Assembly (NCBI GenBank): GCA_002293505.1
Contig: DBDI01000022.1
Coordinates: 1 to 33,674, forward strand
Reading direction: 5' to 3'
Source: Alistipes sp. UBA936
GTDB taxonomy: Bacteria > Bacteroidota > Bacteroidia > Bacteroidales > Rikenellaceae
DNA: 33,674 nucleotides
Part shown: one piece after another, positions 16,153 to 24,355 of the stretch
How the letters are laid out: each line of letters begins with the position of its first letter
How positions within the stretch are numbered: position 1 is the first letter of the stretch
Program-made: the position numbers and the translations under genes
Notes under the pieces: model-generated
Told to the model about the DNA's origin: nothing
Database searches by the model: none
Seen by the model: the letters and a program-made list of their open reading frames with translations, nothing else

Positions 16153-16345
16153 AACATAAAAGAGTGACAACTCTTTGATCCTGTCAGTAAACGTGCAACC
16201 CATCGGCGACGGTGGGGTTTAGAAATCGGATCGAGATTGCCAACTCGAAGTGTGTCGCGGCATTATCTATGCCTGTGGCTACTTCGGGCGCGGGGCAGTT
16301 TTCCGGTTTCGAGGCTTGCACGGCCGACTGATAGGGAGCTGTTAC
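16153..16345 (+). ncRNA. ssrS: 6S RNA candidate
   Basis: A region of about 190 bases without a reading frame folds into one long rod. From outside in, the pairings are 16164-16173 with 16336-16345 (one mismatch), 16180-16188 with 16327-16335, 16192-16198 with 16316-16322 (perfect, CGTGCAA/TTGCACG), then an open bubble (16199-16221 against 16311-16315), 16222-16230 with 16302-16310, 16237-16241 with 16294-16298, 16246-16251 with 16281-16286, and a tip 16259-16263 with 16269-16273. Length, a single closed rod and a central bubble are what define 6S RNA, which binds the polymerase holoenzyme. The 5' side of the bubble can form its own small hairpin (CCCATCG/CGGTGGG). The end could also be set by the T-run at 16354-16359. 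Identity is inferred from structure only. Confidence 0.65.
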
Positions 16346-16346
16346 C

Positions 16347-16366
16347 GCGTCTCTTTTTTGAGGCGC
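16347..16366 (+). terminator. Hairpin or T-run at the end of the 6S-like RNA
   Basis: GCGTCTC (16347-16353) can pair with GAGGCGC (16360-16366) around a TTTTTT loop. Alternatively, the T-run 16354-16359 following the outer rod stem may itself act as the termination tract. Either way a 3' end near 16360 is plausible. Confidence 0.35.
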
Positions 16367-16398
16367 AAGTAAATTAACTGCTAAAAACTTCGCGTCCT

Positions 16399-16740
16399 AT
16401 GAAAAACGAACAACTTCTCGGAAAATGGCAGGTCGCCTGCTGGAGTGCCAACCTTCCCGGCGGGTGGAACCCCTTTAGAAACTTCGCGCCCGGAGAGTAT
16501 TTATGGGAGTTTCTGCCCGACGGCGTGCTCTTAACCCAGGGCGGCGATGAAGCCCCCGAGAAACTGACTTACGAGTACGATCCTGCCGAGCACCTTTTAA
16601 CAACAACTCATTTCGGTAAAGAAGAACGTTATCGTGTCGAATTTTCCAACCAAAACCATCTCATCCTTTACGACCTCGAAGAAGTCGAAGTCGAGCCGGA
16701 TGACTACTCGCTGAGGGTGGAGTTGGGAAGAATATCGTGA
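16399..16740 (+). CDS. Small lipocalin-like protein, cytoplasmic
   Basis: The 113-residue protein has no signal peptide. Its N-terminus LLGKWQVACWSANLPGGWNPF and the repeated beta-strand pattern with a GxW near the start resemble lipocalin-like domain proteins, but the match is only by eye. It is acidic near the end (DLEEVEVEPDD). It lies about 50 bases after the 6S-like RNA and 61 bases before the SH3b protein. No promoter of its own was recognised, so read-through from the RNA promoter is possible. Confidence 0.6.
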   Translation: MKNEQLLGKWQVACWSANLPGGWNPFRNFAPGEYLWEFLPDGVLLTQGGDEAPEKLTYEYDPAEHLLTTTHFGKEERYRVEFSNQNHLILYDLEEVEVEPDDYSLRVELGRIS

Positions 16741-16801
16741 TTTTTGAGGTTTGGTCTGCTTTTTGTGGGCATACCAATCTCGTTAAACTACGTCCGATAT
16801 T

Positions 16802-17248
16802 ATGAAGAAACTCCTATTGTTATTTGCTCTGCTCTTATTTTCGTTTTCCGTTAATGCACAAAGAATCAAATACACTTCGGCAAATCTAAATCTGCGGGAG
16901 GAGCCTAATACTTATAGTAAGGTATTGATTGTTTTACCTCGCGGAACAGAAGTTGTTGTATCGGAGGACGGAGACAATGAGTGGATATGTATTACTCACC
17001 GAGGGCATATAGGCTATTTGTATTCGCGGTATTTAACTGACCACAAACGGGTTGTCATTAATACGAAAAGTACAAGTAGTGGGAATGGATATTACACAAA
17101 CTCTCGCGGCGAGGTGGTACAATCGCCGACTCGCTATAGTTCTCCACCCGCAGGAGCAACGGCGAGATGCCGAGATGGCACGTATAGCTTTAGCCGAAGC
17201 CGCCGTGGAACGTGTTCCCATCACGGTGGAGTTGCGGAGTGGCTGTAA
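16802..17248 (+). CDS. Secreted SH3b / DUF3761 protein
   Basis: The 148-residue protein has a signal peptide (MKKLLLLFALLLFSFSVNAQ, cleavage after about residue 20). Residues 24-80 form a bacterial SH3 domain (SANLNLREEPNTYSKVLIVLPRGTEVVV, HIGYLYSRYL), a fold often used to bind peptidoglycan. Residues about 97-148 match DUF3761, with the typical GATARCRDGTYSFS, CSHHGGVAEWL and a likely disulfide between Cys123 and Cys138. Such proteins are found in the periplasm or as small secreted factors. Its DNA is less GC-rich than its neighbours, and the gene sits between the 6S-like RNA and tRNA-Arg, so horizontal gain is possible. Confidence 0.85.
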   Translation: MKKLLLLFALLLFSFSVNAQRIKYTSANLNLREEPNTYSKVLIVLPRGTEVVVSEDGDNEWICITHRGHIGYLYSRYLTDHKRVVINTKSTSSGNGYYTNSRGEVVQSPTRYSSPPAGATARCRDGTYSFSRSRRGTCSHHGGVAEWL

Positions 17249-17279
17249 AAACCCTTCTCCCTTTGTTCGCAAAGGTAAC

Positions 17280-17362
17280 GTTGGAAAAGCAAATCCGCAA
17301 GGTCGTGGCCGTCGCTTCGCGCCAGTTTCCTGCGGAAAACCTTGCGGATTTACTTTTCCAAC
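17280..17362. repeat. 24-bp inverted repeat with 35-bp centre
   Basis: Arms 17280-17303 and 17339-17362 are reverse complements with a single mismatch. The centre contains a further small hairpin (TTTCC/GGAAA). It starts 32 bases after the SH3b stop. It could be the 3' hairpin of that transcript, a palindromic extragenic repeat or a small mobile remnant. No transposase is nearby. The rest of 17249-17483 shows no gene. Confidence 0.75.
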
Positions 17363-17483
17363 CTTGCGAGTCCGCTACCAAATGAGAATGGGATGGTGCA
17401 GCGACGGCTCCACGAGAGAACCGGCAACAAATCTAACCCGATCCAAAATCATTCCGCCAAGTTGTATGCAAATTGTATGCAAG

Positions 17484-17521
17484 GAAAAAGAAAAGAGTCG
17501 TGCCTTTTCAGACACAACTCT
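17484..17521 (-). terminator. Terminator of tRNA-Arg
   Basis: On the minus strand AGAGTTGTG (17521-17513) pairs with CACGACTCT (17502-17494), nine pairs with one G-T, and is followed by TTTTCTTTTT. It lies 12 bases after the tRNA 3' end. Confidence 0.85.
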
Positions 17522-17533
17522 CTGCTTCTCTCG

Positions 17534-17607
17534 TGATCTCGAAGCGATTCGAACGCTTGACCGACAGCTTAGAAGGCTGTTGCTCTATCCAACTGAGCTA
17601 CGAGACC
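17534..17607 (-). tRNA. tRNA-Arg (anticodon TCT)
   Basis: The minus strand begins GGTCTCGTAGCTCAGTTGG and folds as a cloverleaf of 74 bases. The acceptor stem GGTCTCG pairs with CGAGATC (one G-T), the anticodon stem CAGCC/GGCTG-type encloses CTTCTAA with TCT, and the T loop is GTTCGAATC. The discriminator base is A, and CCA is not encoded. It reads AGA codons. Confidence 0.95.
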
Positions 17608-17625
17608 AGAACTTTTCCGCGGCCA

Positions 17626-17657
17626 CAAAAGTACACAAAATTTTCGTCTCCCGCAAA
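17626..17657 (-). promoter_or_regulatory. Promoter of tRNA-Arg
   Basis: On the minus strand, TTTG (17657-17654), exactly 20 bases, then TACTTTTG (17633-17626), which is a full match to the Bacteroidetes consensus. The transcript would start about 13 bases before the tRNA. The -33 element lies in the T-rich tail of the fimbrial terminator. Confidence 0.85.
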
Positions 17658-17691
17658 AACAAAAGCACCCCTCCACACGCTGGGGTGCTTT
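17655..17691 (-). terminator. Terminator of the fimbrial operon
   Basis: On the minus strand AAAGCACCCC (17691-17682 complement) pairs with GGGGTGCTTT (17671-17662), ten pairs around a nine-to-ten-base loop, and is followed by TTGTTTTT. It lies 20 bases after the stop of the large fimbrial lipoprotein. Confidence 0.85.
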
Positions 17692-17710
17692 CTCATTATT
17701 CAGCCTATGA

Positions 17711-20700
17711 TTACTTAGGCACGCATCGAATCGGGAAGGCATCAGTGGTACTAATACCTGGTCCCTGATTCAGAAGGAATCCTCCACTTCCCAAACCTAA
17801 GAAATTCCCTCCGTATGACGTCCAGAACATTCTCTGTTGAGCATCGTTATTCGTAAATGTACCATCAGCTCTATAACCAAAATATGGTAGGAATAGATTC
17901 TGATCCACGGCAGGATGACCACCAGATACCGCCACCGACATAGCTCCGGAAGGAGTATCTATCGTCAAATTATATGGTCCCTTGTCTGTTAGTTTTGATT
18001 CGCCGCCGGCACCGTAGTATGTTTCCAGGGCGATCCAGCCGTTAGGACCTTGATATGATGACGACGTGGCGGAAGGTGTCTTCCACGGGCCTTCTCCACC
18101 GTGACCATCTGCGTAAGAACACGGGTCACCATAACCCAACAGTTCATTATTTGCAGGGAACGGGTCGTTCGCCGTAGGTGACATCGGAATATCAGTCCAC
18201 GCTGAACCCATATTCTCTACATCATACTGAGGTGCTGCCCAGATAGCGTCCTGACTTTTGTCATAACCGCCTGGACCACCCGAACGAAGACCGACTAACG
18301 AACCTCGCTTGAACAGAGCGATATATACGGTTTCCGTTGAGAGAGGCTCAGAGTGAATCCCCACAAATTCCGGGAATTCGCCATATTCTTTCGAACCCCG
18401 CAGAGTCAGCTCCCCGGTCTCGGCATTCACACCGAGTACTCCCGGAGGCGCCGGGAAGCCTATCTTGTCAAACGGCAGTCCCGGATGCGGATTGGAGCTT
18501 GCCTGACTCCACACCCCCAGCCTTTGTTCGTGCCTTTGTTCGAGCGTAGATCCCGAGAGTGCTATCAGCAGATTTCGTTGACGGACATCGGGGTCTGGTA
18601 GCTTTACACCGGCCACGTTGACCACAATGGGGGTATTCGACGTATCGGCATTGGTCTGATACTTCACCCTCTTCAACGGAGTGGCTCCCCGGGTCCCATC
18701 CGGAGCCAGTTCCCAGAAGTCGACATACACCGAATCGAGGTTCGTTCGCGCGGTGAACGTATACTCCGTCTCCAGATGATCGTTCGTCAGCGGCCTGTTC
18801 GTTTCGGGCAGGGCTGGCGAGACGCCTCGGTTTACCAGCACCCTGTTCCACTGGGTTATGATTATCGGCGCGGGGTTCGAGGCTCCGAGCTTACTGACAT
18901 CGTAGTCGTTGTTTCGTATGGTGATCGTTGCTTGCCGCGACTCCGGTTCAAAGGCCGGTGCGAGGTCGGCAAAGTCGAGTTCATCCACCGTAAATTGCAT
19001 CTCTGTTTCGTTAACCAGTATTCCCGTCAGATTGTTTTCATATATCTCGTCCGGCTCCAGCTTGTATGGTTCATATACCCGGTCGTCCATTTCGGCAAAA
19101 CCTGCATTGTTGTAGTCGCCTGTGTTTCGCTCATCATCGTTCTTGTTTTCGGCTCTCACCTTGAACCACTGCCCATACGGTTCGAGTTCCACATCGGCTC
19201 TCCAGCCCACATTTGCCGTGATATCTATCTCACTTTCCGTGCCTATTTTGTTGTGGCCTTTCCAGTCGAATCGCCTGCTTCCGTATGCGTTTTCGCCCAC
19301 TCTCAGAACCTGTTGTCCGAGCTTAATGTCGACATCTTCCTCTACAATATTGGGTTCCAGGGTCGAGATGAATGCCAGACTGTGGTTGCTCGGCGCGGCG
19401 TACGATGCTTTCTCGGGCGTATACGAAATTTCATACAATTGCGAGCTGTTGCCATCGTTATAGTCTACCGGATTGCTCATCGTCAAGCGATCCAATTCGT
19501 CTTCCGACATTCGTTCCGCATCCGGCGCGAGCCCGATGTTCGACACCGCCACTCCCGTCACCGAGGTCGTATTCCACGGGAATACATATCCCGTTTCCTT
19601 CATCGACAGAGTCATCTCTTCCGGTTGCCACAGACCGTTTCCATAGAATGTTGCTCCGTGCCAGAAACCGTTGAACACCTCGTCTTTCGGCGGGACGACT
19701 ACTCTCACCGTCTCTGCCGGCATATCTCCATAGTGTCCATACCTGTCCTCCACCTCGAAGGTCGCACCATACGATCCTTCCTGCGTGTCGTCAAACCTCA
19801 CCCTCACTCCGAACCGCCTGTTTCCCGGGTTTCGCGGGTCGTGCTGTTCGAGCAAACCGGTTGGGTCGATGAGGTGGATCAGGTTCACATCACCGTCCGT
19901 CTGACGTGCGATCAGGTCTCCCGGTTGTATGTTGGTGTACACATCTACCGACACGACTGCCTGGGTTGTTCCGCTCAGCGGTCTCGACTCCGAGATCGTT
20001 TCCCTGTCGATCCGCACATACGGTGCCCTCTGCGTTACGGTGTAGTTCACACTCGTTCCGTCTGCCGGGATGTAGACATTTATCACCGCCGTCCGATCGG
20101 TTGTTCCGTGGTTGTTTTCTCCATATTGGAAATACCCCACCACCAGTTCGTGATTGTAGAAATAGTAGTCTCTGCCATCCGAGGCCGAACTCAGACCGCT
20201 CGTGTTGCCGAAGTCGATCCAGTCGGCCGGTCCGCCCGTTGCGGTATCCGTTGCGGTCAGTTCCACCGGGAACATCGAGTATATCTCTATGGGTAGCGGA
20301 CTCTCCGAGTTTCCTTCGGGCGGTATGAAGGTTCCCTGACCGTCTTGTAACGAGATATCTCCTTCGGAGTGTTCCTGATCGACACTGAAGTGTATCTTCA
20401 GCGCTTCCATTGCCCGGATCGTCCAGTCTATATATCGTTCCTCGTCCGGGTCTACTCCGATGTTGTCTCCCGGGTTGTATATCTCCAGCACATACTCATC
20501 GTCGGCCATAGCGGTCGGTTCCTTCTTGATGAGCGTGTACTGATATCCCAGAAACTGGCTTCCGTTGTATGTAAGTTTTCCGTCTGTCGGGTCGCTCGAC
20601 AGTCTCACTTCCGGATTCTCTTCGGCGGTGTGTACAAAGTCGAACTTTTCGATATTCGTCTTGATGTTTATGTAGAGAGTCTCTCCCGGGAACGGACTAA

Positions 20701-21913
20701 ACACCACACTCTGCCTGTCCATTGCGAAGTATTTCGACCCTTCGAACCAGATGTTGTTGATTATGGCCTCGTCCCAGTCCAGTACGTCTACCGACATATT
20801 CACCGCTTGCGAGTTGTACGCTTCCTGCACGGTGGACATACCTCTATTCATCACGTTCATCACGCTGAACGAGTAGAGGTGATTCCTCAGCACATTGTCA
20901 TACCTGTTTCCGTCCGCGAAGTCCACCCTGTAGTACGTCTCCTCATCGTCATCCGCATAGTGTCCTCCCACCACGAGCGCCATCCTCGTCCTGTGTTGTC
21001 CACTTATTATGTCTGCTTCTGGGATGTAGATATCTTGCGTTGTGAACTTTCCGTTCTGCACGTTGAACCGGAAGACCTCCTCCGATGTCAGGTCTTCAAA
21101 AGAGTTGAATTGCGGCGCTCCTGCCGGAATCGACGGACTTACTGCCGAGGGATGCGCATCCGAGCCTGCGTTTCGGATATTCGACAACACCGGTGCCACC
21201 CTGTACTGGGTATTCGGCTTGATCACATACACTGCCGTCATCTCGAACGGTATCGGCTTGGCATTCGGGCTTCCGGTTGCTCCCGTGAGCCCATTCCAGG
21301 TAAACGCCCCGAACTCATCTTCTGTGTACTTTCCCACCCCGACGTCGATCCTCGCCACCGAGCGCATCAGGGTCACTCGGGTGCTCTGTACACCTGTCTT
21401 GATCTCGATATCCTCCTTGCTCTCGCCCCACATCGGTATACGGTCGTTGCCCGACAGGAACATCGGGCCCGAGATCGAGGCTTTGATGAGTGGCATCAGA
21501 TCGGCATAGTCCCTGTCTGGTACCGCATCCGGATCGAACCCTATGCTGCCGGCGATGATTTCTTCCGAGTTTGCCAGCAACACCAGTTTCACCATCGTTC
21601 CCGGAACCGCCGAGGGCAACCCTACTGCAAACGAGTTCATTCCCCGCGAGGTTGCTTTGGTGATCTCGATCAACCGGTCGTCGTCGAACATCAGCACCCA
21701 CAGATTCTTCACCTCTTTCTCCGCATCCGTACTGAGCGCACGGGTATCGTTCGTCGAGCGGAAACGGCCCGGCATACGCAGGTTCATAATCACTTCTCCG
21801 TCGTCGACCACCTCCTGGCCACCCTCGGGCGTTTTTTCATAAACGTCACGAACGCAGCTCGCGAGGCTTGTCGCAATCAGAGCGAGAAAAAGTATGTTTT
21901 TCAACAGCTTCAT
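17711..21913 (-). CDS. Large fimbrial lipoprotein, likely tip adhesin (1,400 residues)
   Basis: The start MKLLKNILFLALIATSLASC (21913) gives a lipoprotein signal with Cys20; an upstream in-frame extension is rejected. Residues about 35-420 resemble FimB/Mfa-type fimbrial minor components (VIMNLRMP, VKNLWVLMFDDDRLI, VARIDVGVGKY, LRNHLYSFSVMNV, VDVLDWDEA). The middle, about 430-1070, consists of serial beta-sandwich modules, some ending in BACON-like wording (VNYTVTQRAPYVRI, PIIITQWNRVLV). The C-terminal 200 residues (YGDPCSYA, GPWKTPSAT, LFLPYFGYR, FPIRCVPK) resemble the Fibrobacter-type major paralogous domain found at the ends of Bacteroidales surface proteins. It follows the anchor gene by four bases and is last in the operon, fitting a tip adhesin. 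The ligand is unknown. Confidence 0.85.
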   Translation of the reverse strand: MKLLKNILFLALIATSLASCVRDVYEKTPEGGQEVVDDGEVIMNLRMPGRFRSTNDTRALSTDAEKEVKNLWVLMFDDDRLIEITKATSRGMNSFAVGLPSAVPGTMVKLVLLANSEEIIAGSIGFDPDAVPDRDYADLMPLIKASISGPMFLSGNDRIPMWGESKEDIEIKTGVQSTRVTLMRSVARIDVGVGKYTEDEFGAFTWNGLTGATGSPNAKPIPFEMTAVYVIKPNTQYRVAPVLSNIRNAGSDAHPSAVSPSIPAGAPQFNSFEDLTSEEVFRFNVQNGKFTTQDIYIPEADIISGQHRTRMALVVGGHYADDDEETYYRVDFADGNRYDNVLRNHLYSFSVMNVMNRGMSTVQEAYNSQAVNMSVDVLDWDEAIINNIWFEGSKYFAMDRQSVVFSPFPGETLYINIKTNIEKFDFVHTAEENPEVRLSSDPTDGKLTYNGSQFLGYQYTLIKKEPTAMADDEYVLEIYNPGDNIGVDPDEERYIDWTIRAMEALKIHFSVDQEHSEGDISLQDGQGTFIPPEGNSESPLPIEIYSMFPVELTATDTATGGPADWIDFGNTSGLSSASDGRDYYFYNHELVVGYFQYGENNHGTTDRTAVINVYIPADGTSVNYTVTQRAPYVRIDRETISESRPLSGTTQAVVSVDVYTNIQPGDLIARQTDGDVNLIHLIDPTGLLEQHDPRNPGNRRFGVRVRFDDTQEGSYGATFEVEDRYGHYGDMPAETVRVVVPPKDEVFNGFWHGATFYGNGLWQPEEMTLSMKETGYVFPWNTTSVTGVAVSNIGLAPDAERMSEDELDRLTMSNPVDYNDGNSSQLYEISYTPEKASYAAPSNHSLAFISTLEPNIVEEDVDIKLGQQVLRVGENAYGSRRFDWKGHNKIGTESEIDITANVGWRADVELEPYGQWFKVRAENKNDDERNTGDYNNAGFAEMDDRVYEPYKLEPDEIYENNLTGILVNETEMQFTVDELDFADLAPAFEPESRQATITIRNNDYDVSKLGASNPAPIIITQWNRVLVNRGVSPALPETNRPLTNDHLETEYTFTARTNLDSVYVDFWELAPDGTRGATPLKRVKYQTNADTSNTPIVVNVAGVKLPDPDVRQRNLLIALSGSTLEQRHEQRLGVWSQASSNPHPGLPFDKIGFPAPPGVLGVNAETGELTLRGSKEYGEFPEFVGIHSEPLSTETVYIALFKRGSLVGLRSGGPGGYDKSQDAIWAAPQYDVENMGSAWTDIPMSPTANDPFPANNELLGYGDPCSYADGHGGEGPWKTPSATSSSYQGPNGWIALETYYGAGGESKLTDKGPYNLTIDTPSGAMSVAVSGGHPAVDQNLFLPYFGYRADGTFTNNDAQQRMFWTSYGGNFLGLGSGGFLLNQGPGISTTDAFPIRCVPK

Positions 21914-21917
21914 TCTT

Positions 21918-23039
21918 CTATTTATACCTTCTTCTTTTTTCTTCTTCTGGTTCCGGAGTTTTCGGCACCCAGGGTTTGATTCCTCCCGGGGCATATTCGC
22001 CGAACACCCAATCGTTCACAATTATGGTAATGTTTCCTGTCACGGGGTCGGGTTCACGGAATTCTATCCGTATCTCGAACATCTCTTCTCTGTCTATATC
22101 TCCCTGAGACTTATACCTCGGACGCCCGTAATTGTCTGTCTCCTTAAGTATCGTACTCATAACGTCGATTCTGGCTATGATATTGTTGTTCGCCGCGTCC
22201 TCCACCCACAGCCACATCGGGTCTTTCTTGTGCCGCGCCATATCGAGCCTCAGCAGCCTTATGTCCATCGTCAGTTGGTTCCCGTCCACCGTTCCTCTCG
22301 GCGCGTCGTACCGTATTATCTCCGCATACGGCGAGATATTGTTGTCGTACGTGAACGACCCGTTTCGCCCTGTCACATAGACCTTCGGCACAAACGCCGC
22401 CCTCGTCGCCAGCCAGTCGATCCCCACCAGCTTCACCCTCAACAGATTCGAATTCCGTATGAAGTTGAAGTTCACGTTTGGATCCTTATCCGGCTCAATC
22501 CTCACCCTTTCCGCCATCGCATAGAACAGTTCGTCGAATGCGCCGTCTGCCGGAATTGTGTAATCGTCTGCGTGCGTGGTTGTTGTAACTTTCAGTCGGA
22601 AGCTCTCCAGAGTTGTCTTTCCTACCTCAACCTCTCCATACTCTTGCGCATACTCGTTCACCGGATCGACTACTTCGAACCCGCTCTCATCCAGCCTCTC
22701 TCCCGAGCCTCCCCACGCCACGAAGGTGTATAGTCCGGGTGGCAGCCTCAAGGCAATGTCTCCCGAGATTATCTGGGCTCGCTTCACCTCTTCCACCGCC
22801 ACCAGCATTCTGGTTCCCTCGTCGAAGATAAACAGATGGAACCCTCCCAGTACTTCTTTAATAAGATCTTCTCCCTTCGCGTTGGTCGTAAATTCCACTT
22901 CGACCGGTACTACGATTGGTTCCGGCGGTGTTATTGGTTCTGTTCCCGTGTCGTCTCTCAGATAGCATCCCATCGTCACAACGAGTACCACAACCGCCAC
23001 TGCCGCGTTCGCGAGGATTGTTATGCTCTTTTCTCTCAT
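21918..23039 (-). CDS. FimB/Mfa2-family fimbrial anchor lipoprotein
   Basis: The start at 23039 gives MREKSITILANAAVAVVVLVVTMGC, a lipoprotein signal with Cys25; a longer frame upstream runs through an intergenic hairpin and is rejected. The 373-residue protein shows the FimB/Mfa2 pattern of two transthyretin-like beta-domains (EVEFTTNAKGEDLI, LGGFHLFIFDEGTRML, LRLPPGLYTFVAWGG, ITIIVNDWVFGEYAPG). In Porphyromonas gingivalis the homologous proteins anchor the fimbria to the outer membrane and limit its length. Here the gene follows the two fimbrillins and is four bases ahead of the large tip-like protein. Confidence 0.85.
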   Translation of the reverse strand: MREKSITILANAAVAVVVLVVTMGCYLRDDTGTEPITPPEPIVVPVEVEFTTNAKGEDLIKEVLGGFHLFIFDEGTRMLVAVEEVKRAQIISGDIALRLPPGLYTFVAWGGSGERLDESGFEVVDPVNEYAQEYGEVEVGKTTLESFRLKVTTTTHADDYTIPADGAFDELFYAMAERVRIEPDKDPNVNFNFIRNSNLLRVKLVGIDWLATRAAFVPKVYVTGRNGSFTYDNNISPYAEIIRYDAPRGTVDGNQLTMDIRLLRLDMARHKKDPMWLWVEDAANNNIIARIDVMSTILKETDNYGRPRYKSQGDIDREEMFEIRIEFREPDPVTGNITIIVNDWVFGEYAPGGIKPWVPKTPEPEEEKRRRYK

Positions 23040-23073
23040 CACTTTGCTGCCCTGATTATTATTATTTTTCTGT

Positions 23074-23104
23074 GGGCGACCGGGGTAATCATCCCCGCCC
23101 GCCC
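23074..23104 (-). promoter_or_regulatory. Strong hairpin inside the fimbrial operon
   Basis: On the minus strand 23104-23093 pairs with 23085-23074 (12 positions, one mismatch and one G-T, mostly GC) around ATGATTA. It lies in the 86-base gap between the second fimbrillin and the anchor gene. No T-run follows, so it may protect the upstream mRNA or attenuate transcription rather than terminate it. Confidence 0.6.
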
Positions 23105-23125
23105 TTTGTTTCTGCGTAGCTTTTA

Positions 23126-24328
23126 TTACTTGTTGAAGATCGGACTGTAGTCCGTGATGTTCCACGGCTGAACCACCACACCGACAGTCAACCGGACGCT
23201 CTCTTCGTAGGGCACCGTGCTCAGGTGCGAGAAGTCGAACTGGAAGTTGCTGTTTCCCGTGGTGATCAGACCCACACGGTACACTTCGCCGCGTGCGAAT
23301 CCTGTCAAGACATCGTCGACACCATCGTTATCGCTGTCGTAGCCGACAACTGTCAGATAGCGCGGGCCCGTCAGTTCCAGTGCAGTACCGGCACTGTTGG
23401 TATACTCGATGTTTTCGAGACGTACCACGAATTCGGGCTTGCTTCCAGCCACAACGTTGTATGCCCAAACGAAGTTCTCCTCATCGGTGGGTTCCTGCGC
23501 GATCAGCGGGGTTCCTGCGGCACTTACCGACTCCAAGTCCTTCATATACGCCTCCCAGCCCGTAAAGATGGTTCCCAGAGCAGTGGGTACATCGTCTTCT
23601 TCCGAAGCTTCGATGATGTCGTCTATATACGATACCAGCTCTCCATCCGAGCCACCGGTATAGTCGAAGCTCGGGTAGAACTCACCCACGAATACACCCG
23701 TCACGTCGAAAGCCGTGATGGTGTTGCCTGCAGCGTCCGCTTTCGCCTGCATAGCGGCGATCTCCAGACGTGCGATCAAGGGCTGGATGGTTACGGTAAC
23801 GGTCTCTACACCATCGCTTCCGGTATCCGTAGTGACTGCGACTTCCGCACCATCGACATTGGCCATAGTCGGCTCTTCGTACCCTGTCTGAGTTGTGATC
23901 GCCGAAACAGCGTTCTTAACATCATTCAGAGTCGCAGCTCCCGAGACAGTCGTGTAGTCGGATCCTGCTGGAATGTTTGCCACGACGTAGACCGAAGATC
24001 CAATGGCTACTTCAATGGGTAGTTCCTGACCGGTACCGGGCGTTACTGCTTCGCTCGAGTCGATGTTGACCGCTTGAACGATAGTGCCGCTCGGATCGGC
24101 AACGAAGATTATGCTTCGAGCATCGACAAGCTCAAGAGCGTTCTCGTTCGCGCCTTCCTCCGTTGCACGCGTCTGTACTTTCTTCACTCCCGAGAGTTGG
24201 ATTGTCAGCCGCGCCTTTTTTACTTCGTCTTTGTTTTTTGGTCCGTCATCGCTCTTGATGCACGAACCCAGCCCGACAGCCACCAGGACTGCAAAGGCAA
24301 TGATCCATATTTTCTTCATCTTATTCAT
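23126..24328 (-). CDS. Fimbrillin-type major subunit (FimA/Mfa1-like), copy 2
   Basis: The 400-residue protein begins with a lipoprotein signal, MNKMKKIWIIAFAVLVAVGLGSC, Cys23. The first strand region contains VQTRATEEG with Arg54-Ala55, equivalent to the Arg where P. gingivalis fimbrillins are cut so that subunits can polymerise by strand exchange. Typical fimbrillin stretches are SVYVVANIPAG, PLIARLEIAAMQAK, YTGGSDGE, NFVWAYNVVAGSKPEFVVRLENI and the C-terminal VVVQPWNITDYSPIFNK, which would supply the donor strand. It is 27 bases after copy 1 and shares about the same plan (VYVVANIPA, TAFDVTGVFV), so the pair arose by duplication. Confidence 0.88.
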   Translation of the reverse strand: MNKMKKIWIIAFAVLVAVGLGSCIKSDDGPKNKDEVKKARLTIQLSGVKKVQTRATEEGANENALELVDARSIIFVADPSGTIVQAVNIDSSEAVTPGTGQELPIEVAIGSSVYVVANIPAGSDYTTVSGAATLNDVKNAVSAITTQTGYEEPTMANVDGAEVAVTTDTGSDGVETVTVTIQPLIARLEIAAMQAKADAAGNTITAFDVTGVFVGEFYPSFDYTGGSDGELVSYIDDIIEASEEDDVPTALGTIFTGWEAYMKDLESVSAAGTPLIAQEPTDEENFVWAYNVVAGSKPEFVVRLENIEYTNSAGTALELTGPRYLTVVGYDSDNDGVDDVLTGFARGEVYRVGLITTGNSNFQFDFSHLSTVPYEESVRLTVGVVVQPWNITDYSPIFNK

Positions 24329-24355
24329 AATTTTTTATTCAACCGTAGATTATTC

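Noticed and set aside
17461..17482. Tandem ATTGTATGCAA near tRNA-Arg as an attachment site or integrase remnant
   Set aside because: Only two short copies, no repeat of the tRNA 3' end and no integrase coding sequence. The adjacent sequence is explained as the tRNA terminator.
17052..17768. Open frame running across the SH3b gene end, the inverted repeat and tRNA-Arg
   Set aside because: It overlaps a tRNA, two terminators and a promoter, and has no family resemblance.
18776..21979. Two long plus-strand frames opposite the fimbrial tip gene
   Set aside because: They are shadows of a lipoprotein gene with a proper signal peptide, operon position and terminator.
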